From Sipunculus nudus (taxonomy: Eukaryota > Annelida > Sipuncula > Golfingiida > Sipunculidae), in assembly GCA_026874595.1 (NCBI GenBank), contig CM049313.1:58177159-58241158 (forward strand): 64,000 bases of DNA. Direction: 5' to 3'. The notes under the pieces are model-generated. The model was given only the letters and a program-made list of their open reading frames with translations, was not told where the DNA came from and did no database searches. Position numbers and translations under genes: made by a program. This document shows positions 35,701-50,291 of this stretch, piece after piece (within the stretch, counting starts at the first letter, position 1; every line of letters starts with the position of its first letter).

Positions 35701-38700
35701 ACTGATTAAATCAGTGATCTACTAACTAGTAAAGTGAACGTTGGTTATCTGGTACTAATGACTGCTGGTATATACATATATTTGTACTTTCCAATGTAAA
35801 TAGGATCATATTAAGTATTAAAATATAGAAACAAATAGGATCATATTCATTATTGAAATTTTGAAACAAAGAATATCTTAACTACATCTTAACTACCTCA
35901 TATACATTAAGAGCTTACAGGTAAGTGTTATTTTAGCGAGTAAAAGTTGACGTCAATTGTTTAAATTGTCAATTAAACCTGCAAATTAATGAATACATAA
36001 ACGAGCATCCTGGAGGAACCTTCTATACTAATCTTCGGCAATCTTATAGCAATACACTTTTCAAGGTAGATGTATACTGAGACTGATGACTTTTGACAGC
36101 TTATCACTTAAATTTCACAGTTTAAAATATATCATCACTGGTCTTTTGATATTTGCATTAGATGATAGATCAGATCTTGGGTAGTCTGACAGCAGCTCTG
36201 AAGATGAGATCTCTGGAATTAATTGTATATATTGTAGATTACTAATCATTACGTTTCGCTAAAAAAATAATAACAGTTCCTCATGAGTCACAGAAGTCAA
36301 AATTAACATTCTTTCATACTTTTGAAGCATACATGTAGTCACTATAATGAAATATTGCAGGCAGGTCTCGTCCTGGAAGCGGCAGAGGTTTATGAGATTC
36401 TGAGGCGCAGCCAAGACAGAGGAGGCAGGACCTCCAAACCAAAACAAAATCTAGATGAACGGCTGGAAAAACTGAAATCCCAATTAATGAATCATTGTGG
36501 TATCCATGAGCATGCGGCAGAAGCAGACAAACTGATAAAAAGCCGGTTCGAGGAGCAGAAATCTTTCATAGATCTACTGAGCAAGCCTGAAGTAAGTTTT
36601 ACTGATGTTCATTCTTTTAATGAAATATATTCCGTAGTGTGAGCTCATGTATGAGTGTGAACCCTTTTTAGCTCAGCTGACTTTCAGCCATGCTGGGCTA
36701 TAGCGATGGATCTTTGTCCGTCGTCCTTCCGTCTGTCCGTCAGCAGGGCACAAATCGTAACCTAAAGGGTTAGGATCATGAACCCTATGCAGTCTATAAA
36801 AGGTTCTAAAAAGATCTCCTCGCAGACCTGAAATTAGGTCACTGCGACCTATATTCTCTTAGTTATGGGGTGTGTCTGCATCCCGCAGAATTAATTCTTT
36901 TAGCCAAAATTTTCATCGCAAACCTTTCATTTTTCACATACAGCTCACCTACCAACAGGGAAAGAACCATAATTATTTTGACTTCACAAGGTCAGAGGTC
37001 AAGGTCACAGGACCCTCTTCTATGAAAAGCTTGTGGATGCATTTTAAGGAAAACCTTTCATTCCAACCCTTTGATCTTTCACATATGTCTCACCTACCAA
37101 GTGGGAGAAGAATCCTATAGATTTTGAGGTCACAAGGACAAAGGTCAAGGTCACAGGATCGATTTCTTTAAAAAGGTTGCGGACACATTTCAAGCTAGAA
37201 TTTTCATTCCAAACCTTCCAGCACTGACATATCGCTTCCCTGCCAACAGGGAAAAAGACCTGTTGATTTTGAGGTCAAAGGTCAAGTTTCACAGCACCCA
37301 CTTATTGCGTGGAGTGAGTCATTTTGAGGCAAACTTTTCAACCTATAACCTCCATCTGTCATGTATGGCTAACCTACCAATAAGGGAAGAACTCTATTGA
37401 TGTTGAGTTCAGAAAGTCAGAGGTCAAGGTCACAATACTAAATTGTTCCAAATGCTTGTGAACATATTTCAAGCTAAACGGTTTATCCAAAACTTTCAGT
37501 CTTTCACATATGCCTCATCCATGCATCACTCAATTTGATTCAAATATATGCATGGGTCTTTCTGCTTGAAGGAATAACTTATTGATTTTGGGGTCAGGAG
37601 GTAAAAGGTTGCAGATCAAAGTTATTCACACATTGGTTGCCAAAATAGTACTCCAGTTTTAAGTGGTAAGTAGTTACCCATCACTTTAAAAAGAATCCAA
37701 TTGATATGTGGGCAAAAGGCTAAGGTCATAGGTCAGGGATGGTCACAATAAAAACTTACTTTGTAGACCATCTCTATTTTATTTGTCTATATAACCATTG
37801 CACTCCAACTGGTACATTTCACTGTGTGCCCATCATTGTCAGTGACACTTGTGAAATATTACTCCCTTTTGTATCAGCTCATGGTGTGATAAGGACATAT
37901 CATTAGGGCATAACAAAAACAATGTTGCCAGAATGCTTTGGCCAGGCATTAAGACTATGAGAGTAAACTGTTAAGGTTTAGCTACTGATTAATAAGATGA
38001 TGGGAACATTTTGCAGTTTATTTCATGGAATCATAGCAATAAACTTAGTTTTCTAGATATCTGAATATTATTATACAAATCATCAGATATACCAGCAAGT
38101 GTTTGTTCTGATAATATGTGGGTCTTTACCTGGATTTAGGATGGCTTTATTTGATTACAAGACTCTTAATGATGCTTTTTGTATTTCTTTTCTTTCAGGT
38201 TTTGCAGTTTACCTTCCCTGCTGACCCAATTGAAAAGCAATGTGATAATTAAAAAATATTGGACTTGCACTTTTTACATTTGCATGTCCATAAATCTGAC
38301 ATGATTTCTCTAACTTGATCATGCCTTTTGAATTTTTTGGGACATTCATAACTGTAACATTCTCTGGAGCAACTGCCACAAGTGTGGTCTCTTATTGGAG
38401 GATGTGTGATATCAAATGTCAGATTTGGGAAATCCATTATGTCAGGTAGCCAGCTTAAAAAACTTTTTGCCAATGCAGTTTCTGTGATTTTTTTTTTCAA
38501 TGTTTGGTCCCTTTAAGAGGATGTTGTTCAATTTCCTACCTGTCAGAAATTCAATAAGGCCACCAGGAAGCCATCTTTAAATTCCCTTAGCACATATTTT
38601 CTCAAGAACTATTAAAGTGAATGCAGTGGGATGTATATTAATGTAATTTTGCATTTGGTCAAATATTTCTTAATAAATATGACCATCATTTATGAAAGCT

Positions 38701-41700
38701 CCGTACAGTTGGCTTGTATTGAATAAAAATTAATACAGAAGCACCGGTTTCTCAATTATTCTTGCATGGATTTCATTAATTTTTTGCTATATATTTAAAT
38801 CTTATATGTGGCCCATGTGGTATTCCTTTTGAAACTGACAGGTAACAAGCAAGCTTTGGGATTAGTTCCTTATAGCTCAACAACCATACATTTTGCCTCA
38901 GACCATCAATTCACCGTGTTTTAGCCAGACATATGTGATATATATTTATGTCAACGTTGAAAGTTTCAACAAAACTGACATATAGTTTCTTCAACAATTT
39001 GACTGGAAGTTGTGAATCGCAGCCCATGATGTCGCAGGTCATGCTTGGCAGTTAAGCGTCATGACCCATGGGTCACTTGTTGTATTAGCTCATACTAACA
39101 CAAGCCTCTATGACTTAGACGTCAAATAATGAAGGGAAAATATGTTCAGTTAGCCTTTTTAGCTCATGAACGTAAAATGTATCAGCAGGATATCTGTAAA
39201 AATGCTCAACTGATTTTGCTCAGATGACTTTCAGTTATATTGAACTATTGAGATCACCTTCCGTCCGTCGTCCTTCCGCTAGCCGTCGTGCTGTCCTGCC
39301 GTGCGTTAGTAAGACACGACTTTTAAAACTTCTAATTGAATATCTATTGAGGTAAATAAAAGACTAGGAAACCTTACATTGCTTGATAACTTTAGATGTA
39401 TTGCATAATTTACTCCTACATTTGACACACTAAGTTCTCAGATTAGTTAAAAAAACTGGTGATCTTGACCTTCAAAGTAAGCACTGCGGAATACAAGGAT
39501 TGTGATCCCTTCAACGTTTGAAGAACTGAAGATTTTCCCCTCAAATCAGTTGTTTCCACCATTTACTCAGATGAAAACTGGAGACTTTGATCTTCAAGTT
39601 CATATCTACATAAATATATGATAATTTATGACTATAATAACTTTTTAAATACTGCATATTTTTTTCTTTAAATAAACAACAGTATTTTCTGTCATATTAT
39701 TGAATAAGAGCTTCAAGGTCAAACCTGTATAAATCTAGTATAACTTTTTTGAACTGTATAGTTTTGAAGTATTTTCCCCTCAAATTTGGCACAAAACTTG
39801 TTTCCACAAGGGTCTTTGAGAAACTGAAAAACAGGTGATCTTGACCTTGAACTACAAATTCAAATCAGTCTAATTATTTTTTATCATAGGGATTTCTTGT
39901 TAACATCATATCTTATAGTTTGTCCCCAGCTTTGATAGAAAACATGTTAAAATCAAGGTATTAGAGGAGTTTGAAAACTGATGACCTTGACCTTGATATA
40001 ATTCCTCTTTTGTACAACCTGTGGAGACCAGTCTTGATTGAATTAAACATTACAAGTGTGAACCATCAGTTACCAAAGAACGCAGTCCCATTTTGTGCCC
40101 GAAGGTCTAAGGTCAAGACTACATCTGAAGTTAATCTCATTTTGATTTCAGATGATAAATGTCCTGTTGAGAATATTAAGCTAAATGTCAGGCGAGACAT
40201 CTGAGCGTCATGACCTATGGGATATTTGGGGAATCAGTATATTAATGAGGGGTTTACACAAGAAACATTTGAAAACAAAAAATGACGAATATGGAAGGAT
40301 CTGGATCCTCATATTAATTTCACTGGTCCATCCCCCCGATAAAAGAAAACTTTCTTTTCGCCAGTCACCAATCCTTCTAAGAAATTTCATCGAAAGCCTT
40401 CAATAACTAAGACTTGGCTCGGACACATGCACACACAGAGATATTGCAACTCACATGATCCCCTGCATTTTGTGTTGTCGGAGGTAATAAATTTATAAAA
40501 CCCTATTTGTTTTATGTATATTGTCTAAATTTTGTATTTGTCTTATTTAACACCAAAGATTTATAACATGGTTTCTTGTTCCCGGTTCACTTGATTATTA
40601 TAATTTTCCTCTGTTTTTCGTATTGATGAAATCTGCTAATTAACTGAGCGACATGAGTCTTCGGTCAGTAACTTTTACTTTTATTTAGTGGATATTTAAT
40701 TTATTTTAGGACAAAATAACCCAGGTACTCCAACAGAAAAATTCCTGGTTTAGCAAAGTGGAATTATCAGCTAAGGAGCTGGAGAGTCTAATGGAGCAGG
40801 TTCGCACGCTGAAGGAAACATCCTCAAGCCTCGAAAGTGAGATCAAGGAAAAAGAAATAAATATGCGTATGTATTAAACATATGTAAGCCTACTTTAAAA
40901 AATCACCTGAATGAGTCATATTAGGCAAATTAAATAATGCTCTGTCATCCCCGGCATACGGAAATTATACGAAATACATCACTCCTCAGTTAGCGACATA
41001 CTGTATAATAACGGAAACAGGAGGTAACCCCCCCCCCCCCCGTCCAACCCCCCACCCCTCCTCCACACACACACGCACACCCCGGCCGAAAGTGAGCGAT
41101 AATAAAGACTCAGCTATTGAACAGATAACCTTGTAAAAATTGTCAAGATAAAAAAAAAATCGGTTTCAAATATGTCACTTATGAGTAATTTTGTAAGGTA
41201 ATTTTCATTACTTCGGCAGATTTGAGACCTAGTGTAAAACACAGGCAAAATTATTTTAAAGAAGGAAAAATGATTTTGCTTTTTTGGGGAACTAAGAATT
41301 TCTACCCACATAACAAAATACACCCAATTATTAATATTGGCATAAACATATAGGCCCCTACTAGCCTACCTTTCCTACGGCGGAGGGCTTAACTTATTAT
41401 CTAGACAAAATATTGTATGCAGCATTAACGCTTTCTTGGACACCTTGTCAATTCTCATTTACCACTGAATGACAAACAGAAATCCCAAATAATAAATTTA
41501 CGATGGAATGTTTATATGGTGAAATAAGCATTATATGTATTGTTATAAAATAAATAGTTTAATATTCAGACCAATACGTACCAACAACTAGAACCCATAA
41601 CTGTTTACAAATTATAAACGTAAAAATGAAATTAAATAGATTTAGATAGGTCAGTGTTATTATACACGTTAATAAATTTTATGAAATTTTTAGGTTGGTG

Positions 41701-44700
41701 ACGCGATATAACCATGGGATTTGAAAACTAATTTTTCTTCACCATTTAACAAGTCATAGTAAAAAATATAAATATCAGGTGCAAATCTTTCGCTTATGAC
41801 AAATATTTTGCCCGAAGGTCATTTTTAAATCAGTTATTTTGAGATCTAACGCTTCCACAGACAAGAAGAAAGGAAAAGAGAGGAAACATTGGAATTGCTG
41901 ATTTGATACCCATAAAAAAATTGACCAAAATGTTAATATGAAAATAATCCTACCAACCCCTTATAGAGTACCCACCATAAGGAGAAGGCTTCATTAAATA
42001 TCTTTGCTTCATGATGTAACCGCAAGCCACGGATAACCTTGAGCCTTTTATGCATTACAGGAAGCAGGTTGATGTCTGTAACTGACACCGGTGGAGGAAG
42101 CCCTGATGTGCATCGACTGATCGAGCAGGAACTCGATCACGTGTTTTCTCCCCTACAAGACAAAGTCAAAGAGAACCTCAGGTTACACAAGAGCTTAACA
42201 GACCAAATATCAGTAGGTAACAATAAATATCACCAAATGCTAGTGACTTGTGTAAAGATGTCTGAATACATTCACAAATTTAATACTATTTAAAACGGAT
42301 ACACGAATGAAGTAAATCTTGCCAGAATGTAAGAATGTTCTCTTCATAGATTTTTTTATAGAACACCTGGAGGGAAATATACCTGCAGAAACATATAATG
42401 TCACATCTTGCTGTATTTGGAATACACATTTATCTGTACGATGCTGACTTAAATCTCTGTGGTTGATAAAGAGTATAATATTCAGCCATTTTTCCCAGCT
42501 TGATTTGTTTATACGTCTAACTTGTATTCTCACATCCGATAAATTGTATGGACGTAGTGCGGTGTTATATTTTCGCTTTTCCCCCAAGAAAATCTGCCGA
42601 ATTACTTGGACCCTTTCTTTTTTCCTTGCTCTTATCCACATTCTGGGTTTTGGTTCTTCGAGAATGTTTGGTCATGTAATATTAGTACCTCATCACTCAC
42701 GGTTACTTAATTTACTCCGCAATTTCTTTACCATCAACAAAAAGGTTTCAAAGAGCTGCTGTGGACACACAAATGTACAAAATGTTTATAAAAAAACGGG
42801 TTGTGCCTGGTTATCAGTACCTCAAGTTAGAATCCTATAAATTTCAGCATGCCTATGAAGAATACAATAAAAGATTAACACGAACCCAGGAATACATGAA
42901 CTCGTTCACCAGGGCCTTCGCTGAGCTGCAGGGACACCTGGAAGAAGCTCACCAGGTAATTTAATGTCTTAGTGTAACCAACTGTTATATTAATATGAGC
43001 TTCCATCGAGTTATTTATTTATTTTTGACAAGGAAGGTATCAACGGTCTTCCACTTATTAGTTATGGGTTCTGTTCTCGAATGCATTCGAACCATCTGTA
43101 ATTTGACAGAATTAAAATAAAAAATAAAAACGATGCGTTGATTTACTGTTGGCCAAAATGTCCTATGTTTTCACAATACATAACAAAAAAAAAAATGTCA
43201 TAAAACGACTTTACCTTTCAATATAATTTTAATATACAACGTACAACTAAATATATGGATCGTACGTGTCTGAACGTGGCGTCACGGCCAGTTACACACG
43301 TATCAGAGTCGTTTTCCGAGAGACGAGGAGGCATTTAATTTATACAATGTTCCATCGGAGTAAATTTTAATGTGTTGTTTAAAAGGTGTTTGTCTTTTCA
43401 TATTATAAATATGTATCTAATTTCCATGTGTATGTATTATTTAAGTTCTACAAGGACGAGAAGGTGTTACTTGACAAGTTTAAAGCAAAGGTAAAGTCCT
43501 TCTACGCAGAAATTATCTTCGACGTGCGTATAGAAAATAAAGGCGCAGAATCAACTGGACCAGTTACAGGTAAATATGGGACATCATGACACGCATACAT
43601 AAACATACAAATTGCGCAATATGCTTGAGAAGGCAATTAATATTATAACGTTACTTACCTCTAAAAGACGCCAAATATGAACATGGCTACCGGTAAGCAG
43701 GCCATTGGGTTTGGATACACAGTGTCAAAATGCTGTGATTACTGTGCAGTCCCCTTTGTGATATTGTTTGTAAAATAGTCTAGTAATTTTGAACACTATG
43801 TGGTCTCAAAACTGCAAGTACAAACTGAGAGCCATATAAATTTGTTTAAATGTGCACTAAATAATATTAGTTTGATTCCACAATCATACATAATGCATAA
43901 GCATGGATTTAAAATGTTGTTAAATATGCTTCTATAGCTTTTTCTAATAGTTACCTACTTTTGTACAATATTTTCGATATTTCCAGTTCTACGTTTGTTA
44001 TTCTTCTCTCGTGTGCTTGGCAGCTTATATAAGATATAATGCTATGAAAGCTTGCGCCTGTAGTAGACCATGTGTATCATTCCTTATATATTATCATTTT
44101 AAACCTTATCTAAATAGCCAGGGGTTAATTACTCACTCGCCTTCAATTTATTGATACACTGTTGAATGAAAAGTTATGAAATTTAATATGGTATTGATTT
44201 TAAACGTATAGGAAAGGAGGCCAGTAACGATGCGACGTTCAGGCAAGCAAGAGAACTACATCGACTACGTAAATCTACGGACTCCCTGATCCGGCATGTT
44301 TCACTTTATGTATATAGATATTAAATTTTAAATTCGTAGTCGAATATATTGGTTGTCAGAATTTTTGAACAGTTTGTGTTATTACTCTGGCGATCCTTGC
44401 ATAAGGATAGAACTGCTTCTTGTGATGAAGTTTCATAGCCATGAAGTTCAAAGATAGCAGAGTAATTTTGCTAACTCTTTAGGCATCGTAATTTATCGTA
44501 AGGTATCGGTTGAACAAAATGAAGCTTGAAGCAACCGTTTACTCTAAATTAAATGTTTCGTCCGACCATTGATAACAGTGCGAAGATAATTGTTGTGTGA
44601 AATAGCTGGCTCAGCATATACTCGAGACATAAAGATAATATAGAATTTTTTTTACTAAAGTTATATGACAAATAAATAAATGTGTAATATTTCTCATCTG

Positions 44701-47700
44701 TGGTAATTCAAGTTTTTAAAGCAGCTTCATTTGCCAGTCTCCATTTTATCTTTTTTTAATCAAATTAATACGGTATTTCTACTTCCAGACTTCTTGAATC
44801 AACCAGTCTTCCGGGAAAGTTGGTAGGCTTTCATGACGTCATCAAAATGAGGTCAGTTATGGAAGCAGCTGAAAAAGTGAGGGAGGACGGTGGGATCCAG
44901 GGAATCAACAAAGAACTTGAACAGTGTTCCTCGCTTAGGGATTGCGCGAAAGGAATACTTGACCAGGTACTAGTTAGTCCTTTCCATGGTATCTCCGTAG
45001 AAAACCACAAATAAATTATAGTCTGGAAGGTAGTGGGCGAATAAATATGAGTTAGTGTGCCTTTGGCCTCTTCTAAACTGTGTTGCAATGATCGTATGAT
45101 TAAAAAAAATGTGCTTTACTTCAAAATATACATTTTTGCCCTAAACGAAAATACCAGACTTTGTCTCATACACACGGTTATCTTTATCACTATTTGAATT
45201 TTTATCACTTTTACATAATTGTTATTATTAAAAGAATTACAGCTTTAAAATTTACCTAATTAATCAATCTGTGGTGTAATGGAATATTAACATTTTGTCC
45301 CTTGTTGTCAAATCTTGGATGCCATTAGGTCAAAATGACACAGACGAGCGCCATGACTAGTTAGCCACTTGTTTACCTACCTAGGTATACACGTATAACA
45401 GAAATATGGACTGTTGCACTTAGTCCCTGGTATTAACATTAGTTGAATATATGCCACTGTTAGACAGATGATTAGAAGCTTAGCCGTGATATTGATAAAT
45501 GTAAGATATAGCCCGGCTTAGTCGGAGGTTGGTGCTCACTGAATACCTTTACAATGTGGAGTCTCTCTTCTATTTCAGGCAATTAAGATGATAGAATCAG
45601 ACAGCATCTCTGATAAAGAGTTCAGGAGAAAATACAAAAGTGCTTGTATGCCCGCTCCTCCAGACGCCGATGCCTCGCCCCTGAGAAATAAAGCGGAGTA
45701 TTACAAAACAATTTATAATCAAGGTACCCAGGCAGATACGGTAGTAAAAGAACAATACAAGAAGCACTACAACGCAGTGAATACGCTCAGCCGTTCAAGG
45801 GTAAGTACAGACCGGTTTATTCAGTCAGTTCGATAAAAAACACCAGTAATTGAAACCTTGGTCAATGCCTCTGGCAAATACTAGTATAAGTAGTCATGTG
45901 TGCACATGCAAGGACTGAATTAGGCTATCCCCATTAACAACTACTCCAGGCAATTTGAAATCAGTTTTAAATAACCCCCTAAAAGACTTGTCTGAATTTC
46001 ATTTTACACTCGGACTGTTAAGAATACCATAGATTTACGAAATGATCAAGCTTTATGCGTCTAACTCATGATATGTGAATTCAATAAAGTACCCAATATA
46101 CGCATGATTTAAAGCTGTAGTAATTTCGTGAGAGATCGATTCGCGGCAAAATGTTAATTATATTGTTAGTTATAATAATGTTATATAAAATACACCTCAC
46201 CAGAGCGCATACATATAGTACATCACGTACAAATGCAAGATGTACAAAAATGCAACCTAATTCTAGAAATCAAGAAGAAAGAAATTATGCAAAAGAAAGT
46301 AAACAAAAAAAGTAAGAAAAGTAGTTATGACGGGAAACTCTAAAACCTTTAATGGTAATCTGAAATCGATCATTTATTCAATTTTAAGTCGATTTCAGGT
46401 TAAACCGATAAGTTGAAGCGGGGGTATTCTGATATCGTTACACAGTTTACATTAGGGCGGTAGGAGCTCCTTATAGGCTGTAATTTACGGGGGTGAATGT
46501 CCACTGTCTTTATTACAGATTTATTTTTGCAAAATGTTAGATTAATGTACACATAAACATAGGATAAACCCATTCTATATTGGAGTTGATCTTATTTAAC
46601 ATTATTCTTTTTTATCCCATGTGACCGATTAAAGATATATTTTATTAAAGGTAAAATGTACTATTTAAAATAGAAATATCAGTTCCCGTAAAAACTACAC
46701 CTGATGAAACAAGCATTCATTGTGAGATTAATATATATGCACTGTGGCGATTTGCAATGAAGTGCAAAGTTTGTGTTCTCTTTACGACGAGTTTTGTTTC
46801 ATCAGACTGATATGGTCTGGTCTTTGTCTGATGGCTTTGCTGTGTTACCGGAGGAGGTTACGGCAACTCAGAAACTCCGTCAGCTTCTCAAGGGCGTTAT
46901 ACCCATCATGACTCAGAGATATGAATTGGAAAGGAACATCGAGAAAATGGAACTAGATACATTATGTATGTACACAAAACTCTCACCTTCACTTTTGAAA
47001 GAGGCAACTCGCAGTTAATTATGTTGAACCAATTAAAATAACTCCTAAAAATATCTCAGTTTAGCACAATCAAATCCAGCTTAATAGCAGGTGTATTCGT
47101 TAGCTGTCTGAAACCATCTGAGTTATAACGATCACTTTTTGTCCGTTTGTCTGCCCGTCTCTCTGTCTGTTCGTCTGTCTGTCCATTAATTAACAGGGTA
47201 CAAATCGTACCAACTGGAATCTTCTTACTTGACATTCAGAGGTCCAAAAAAATCTCCCTTGACACCTGCATTTTGGTCACGGCGACACATATTCACCGAG
47301 CTATGGGCTCTGTTTGTACATCCCAGAATAATTAAAAAAAAATGATAGAAAATCCAGTATCTTTATTGCTAATGCATTGATTGCCATGATTCATTCCATC
47401 CGTTTTCATCATGGACAGTATCATCAGTTCCTGAAGACTGTTGGTGCCACCTGAAGTTTGTTGTAATTTTTACGCATTTTAAGCAGAAACCGTAACCGTT
47501 TGACCTAAAAACTTCTAACTGTACATCCAGGGAGGCCACAAAAATCTTCTTGGAAACCAGCAATATGGTCGTGGTGATCTGTATGTTGCGAGCTACGAAA
47601 CAAAAACTTTTTTTTCAGCAGCCAGATAGTCAGACAGGGCACGAATTGTATTCACATGCCCTATTAGCCTATAATCTTCTTTTGTATCATTAAGGGAGGT

Positions 47701-50205
47701 CCTACGTATATGTCCTTGGAAACATGAAATAAGGTCACCGTGACCTTTATTCTGCGAGCTAAACGGAAAAATATGATATGAGCATCTGGAGGGTTAGATG
47801 GGCTCAGATTGTATATGTTAGACCTAGAATCTTCTGACACAACACCCAGACAAGGTCCGGGCAAATTATCATAGAACCGTAAATTAGGTTGTGATGATAT
47901 ATATTCTGCAAGCCAAAACCATGAATCTTAGCACCCAGACAGGTAAACAGAGCACAAGTTGTATCCTTTAGCCTTGGAAACTCCTAGCTGTACTTGCATA
48001 GAATTCCAAGGCAAATCTCACCGGAAACTTGAATTTAGGTCATAGTGAGCTATATTCTGAGATCTTCTCATCAAAAACATGATTTGGAGCAGTCAGACAG
48101 GACACAAATCGTATCCATTAGGGATAGAATCTTCTAATGTGACATTTAGGAGGGTCCTGGGTAATGTCCTGGGAAACCTGAAACTAAATAATGGTGACCT
48201 ATATTCTGCAAGCAACTGGCAAAAAATATAATTGAGCACTCAGACAATCAGAGAGGTCACACAACTTTCCTGTTGGGCTTAGAATCTTCAATTTGGACAA
48301 CCAAGGAGGTCCTTCGCAAGTACCCATTGAATCTCGAAATTAGGTCACAATGACATATATTCTGTGTGCTACGAGCAGAAAACATTATTGTTAGCACCCA
48401 GTGATACAGATCATAAATTGTATCTGTTAGACCTTGAAACCTCTTACTGTATATACAGAGAGATCCTTGGGAAATCTCCTCAGAAACCCGACATTAGGTC
48501 ATGGTGACCCATATTCTGTAAGGCGCTCACTGAATAAATAATTTTAGCACACAGCGAGTCAGTTAGGGCAAAAATTGTATCTATTAAGCTTAGAACCATC
48601 TAATGTGGCATTTGGGGAGGTCTTTGGTAAATATCCTTGGAAACCTGACACATGGTCATTGTGACCTATGTTCTGCAAATGACTGGCAAAAATATGATTT
48701 TGAGCATCAAGACAGTAAGACGGGGCACAAAACTTTATTGTTGGAGTTAGAAGCTCCTAGTATAACAAGTCTCCTTTGAATTCTGAAATAGTTCACCCTG
48801 TGTTATATTCTGTGAGCTACAAGCAGAAAATCTAATTTTGATAAGCCAGAAATTCAGACATAGGCCAAATCTTAACTGTTCTATCTAGAAATGTCTTTGT
48901 TAATATAAGGTAAGGTCACTGTAATGTCTCCTTGGACATCCAAAATAAGGTCATTGTGAGATATACTGCATGAGCTAAGTGAAGGAACATGATCGGGGTT
49001 CCCTATTTGTCAGATGGACAGAAGTAACAGCACTTTGACGTAGAAACTCTTAACTTAGCATCTCTCGAGTTCCTGTAAAATCATCTTCGAAACTTAAAAT
49101 AAGGTCACAGCTACCTATTTTCTTAAAGACTATGGGGAAAATTTACGATTTCGAGCACCCCGGAAGTCATTTTAACCATTGTTCAAGGCTCCTTAACTAT
49201 TTCTTACCAGATCGTAACATTAATAACCAATCGTAACATCAATAACTAATGCATGCATCACCTGTATGTCAAATTCAGCTGAGCGTCACGGCCCATGGGC
49301 CAATGAACCACAGACCAGTTCATGAGTTCTCAATAATATATGCATGGACAGAATAATCGTATACAGACGAATCCCACTAGTCACAAATATGCAGTGTCAA
49401 CAATCATATTTGTTATGTGATATCTGATATATAATAGAATGGTAGCAGTTATTTTGCTGGTCAAGGGGCTAGACAAACGCACTCTGTAGGTGAAGCAATA
49501 ATTCTTAAGCGATGGTTAGCAAGAAACAGATAAATCCAAAACTATTTTCATTATGTCTTGAAAATAATCTTATGCAAGTTCATTTTCTGCTCGCTAACTT
49601 ATTTCAAGCCCGTCGTCTGATGACCGGTCTTGCGTTTGTCAAGTCACAACCAAGGAAATCGAAAACATGTTCATCCCTACAAGAAAGCGTGAACTGTAAT
49701 ATAAATCAGCAGGAGGAACTTATCGCTCAAATTAAGGTGAGTGAAAAGTTCCATTTTCAATTATTCAGCTCACTTCATTTTATGTAGCGATGGCCTTTGT
49801 CTCTCTCTCCTTCTGTCTGTCAGATCATCAGTTCATGAAAACATAAAGTTAATATTCACGTTATGCACCTTTCATCTGTTTTTGCCGAAATACCAAATGA
49901 GGTCATCGTGACCTATTTTTATGCAATTAGCCAATCATATTCTAGGATATACGCGATATGTCCGGGTATTAATTAAGCCTGTCCTTTTCATCCAGGGTAT
50001 CCTGAAAAAAAACTGTAAACCGACGACTTTGACTCATGATTCAGTTCATCAAACTGAACATCAAACGTGAATGAAAACACATTACATAATTCGCCGGTGT
50101 TTTGCGAATGATAATCAACCCACAGCTATCAACAAAGTGCAGATGTGCTGAGGTCTCCTTTTTAAGTATTAGTTTCCGATACATAAAATAATTAAACACT
50201 TATTA

Positions 50206-50291
<86 letters not shown>

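Noticed and set aside
36601-36642. Extension of exon 5 ORF past 36,591
   Set aside because: The GAA/GTAAGT donor and the homology end at KPE, so the open stretch afterwards is intronic read-through.
38249-38500. Cysteine-rich minus-strand ORF resembling a zinc finger (CGSCSREC ... CKCKKC)
   Set aside because: It lies wholly inside the non-coding R1 repeat at 36,665-39,081. The cysteine spacing fits no known finger, and no splice partners were found.
42240-42641. 133-aa minus-strand ORF inside gene C
   Set aside because: Overlaps exon 7's downstream intron on the opposite strand, with no motif or recognisable composition. Treated as chance.
47105-49303. CRISPR-like or satellite array
   Set aside because: The units are long, degenerate and not separated by unique spacers. 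The array is internal to the R1 repeat in a eukaryotic intron.
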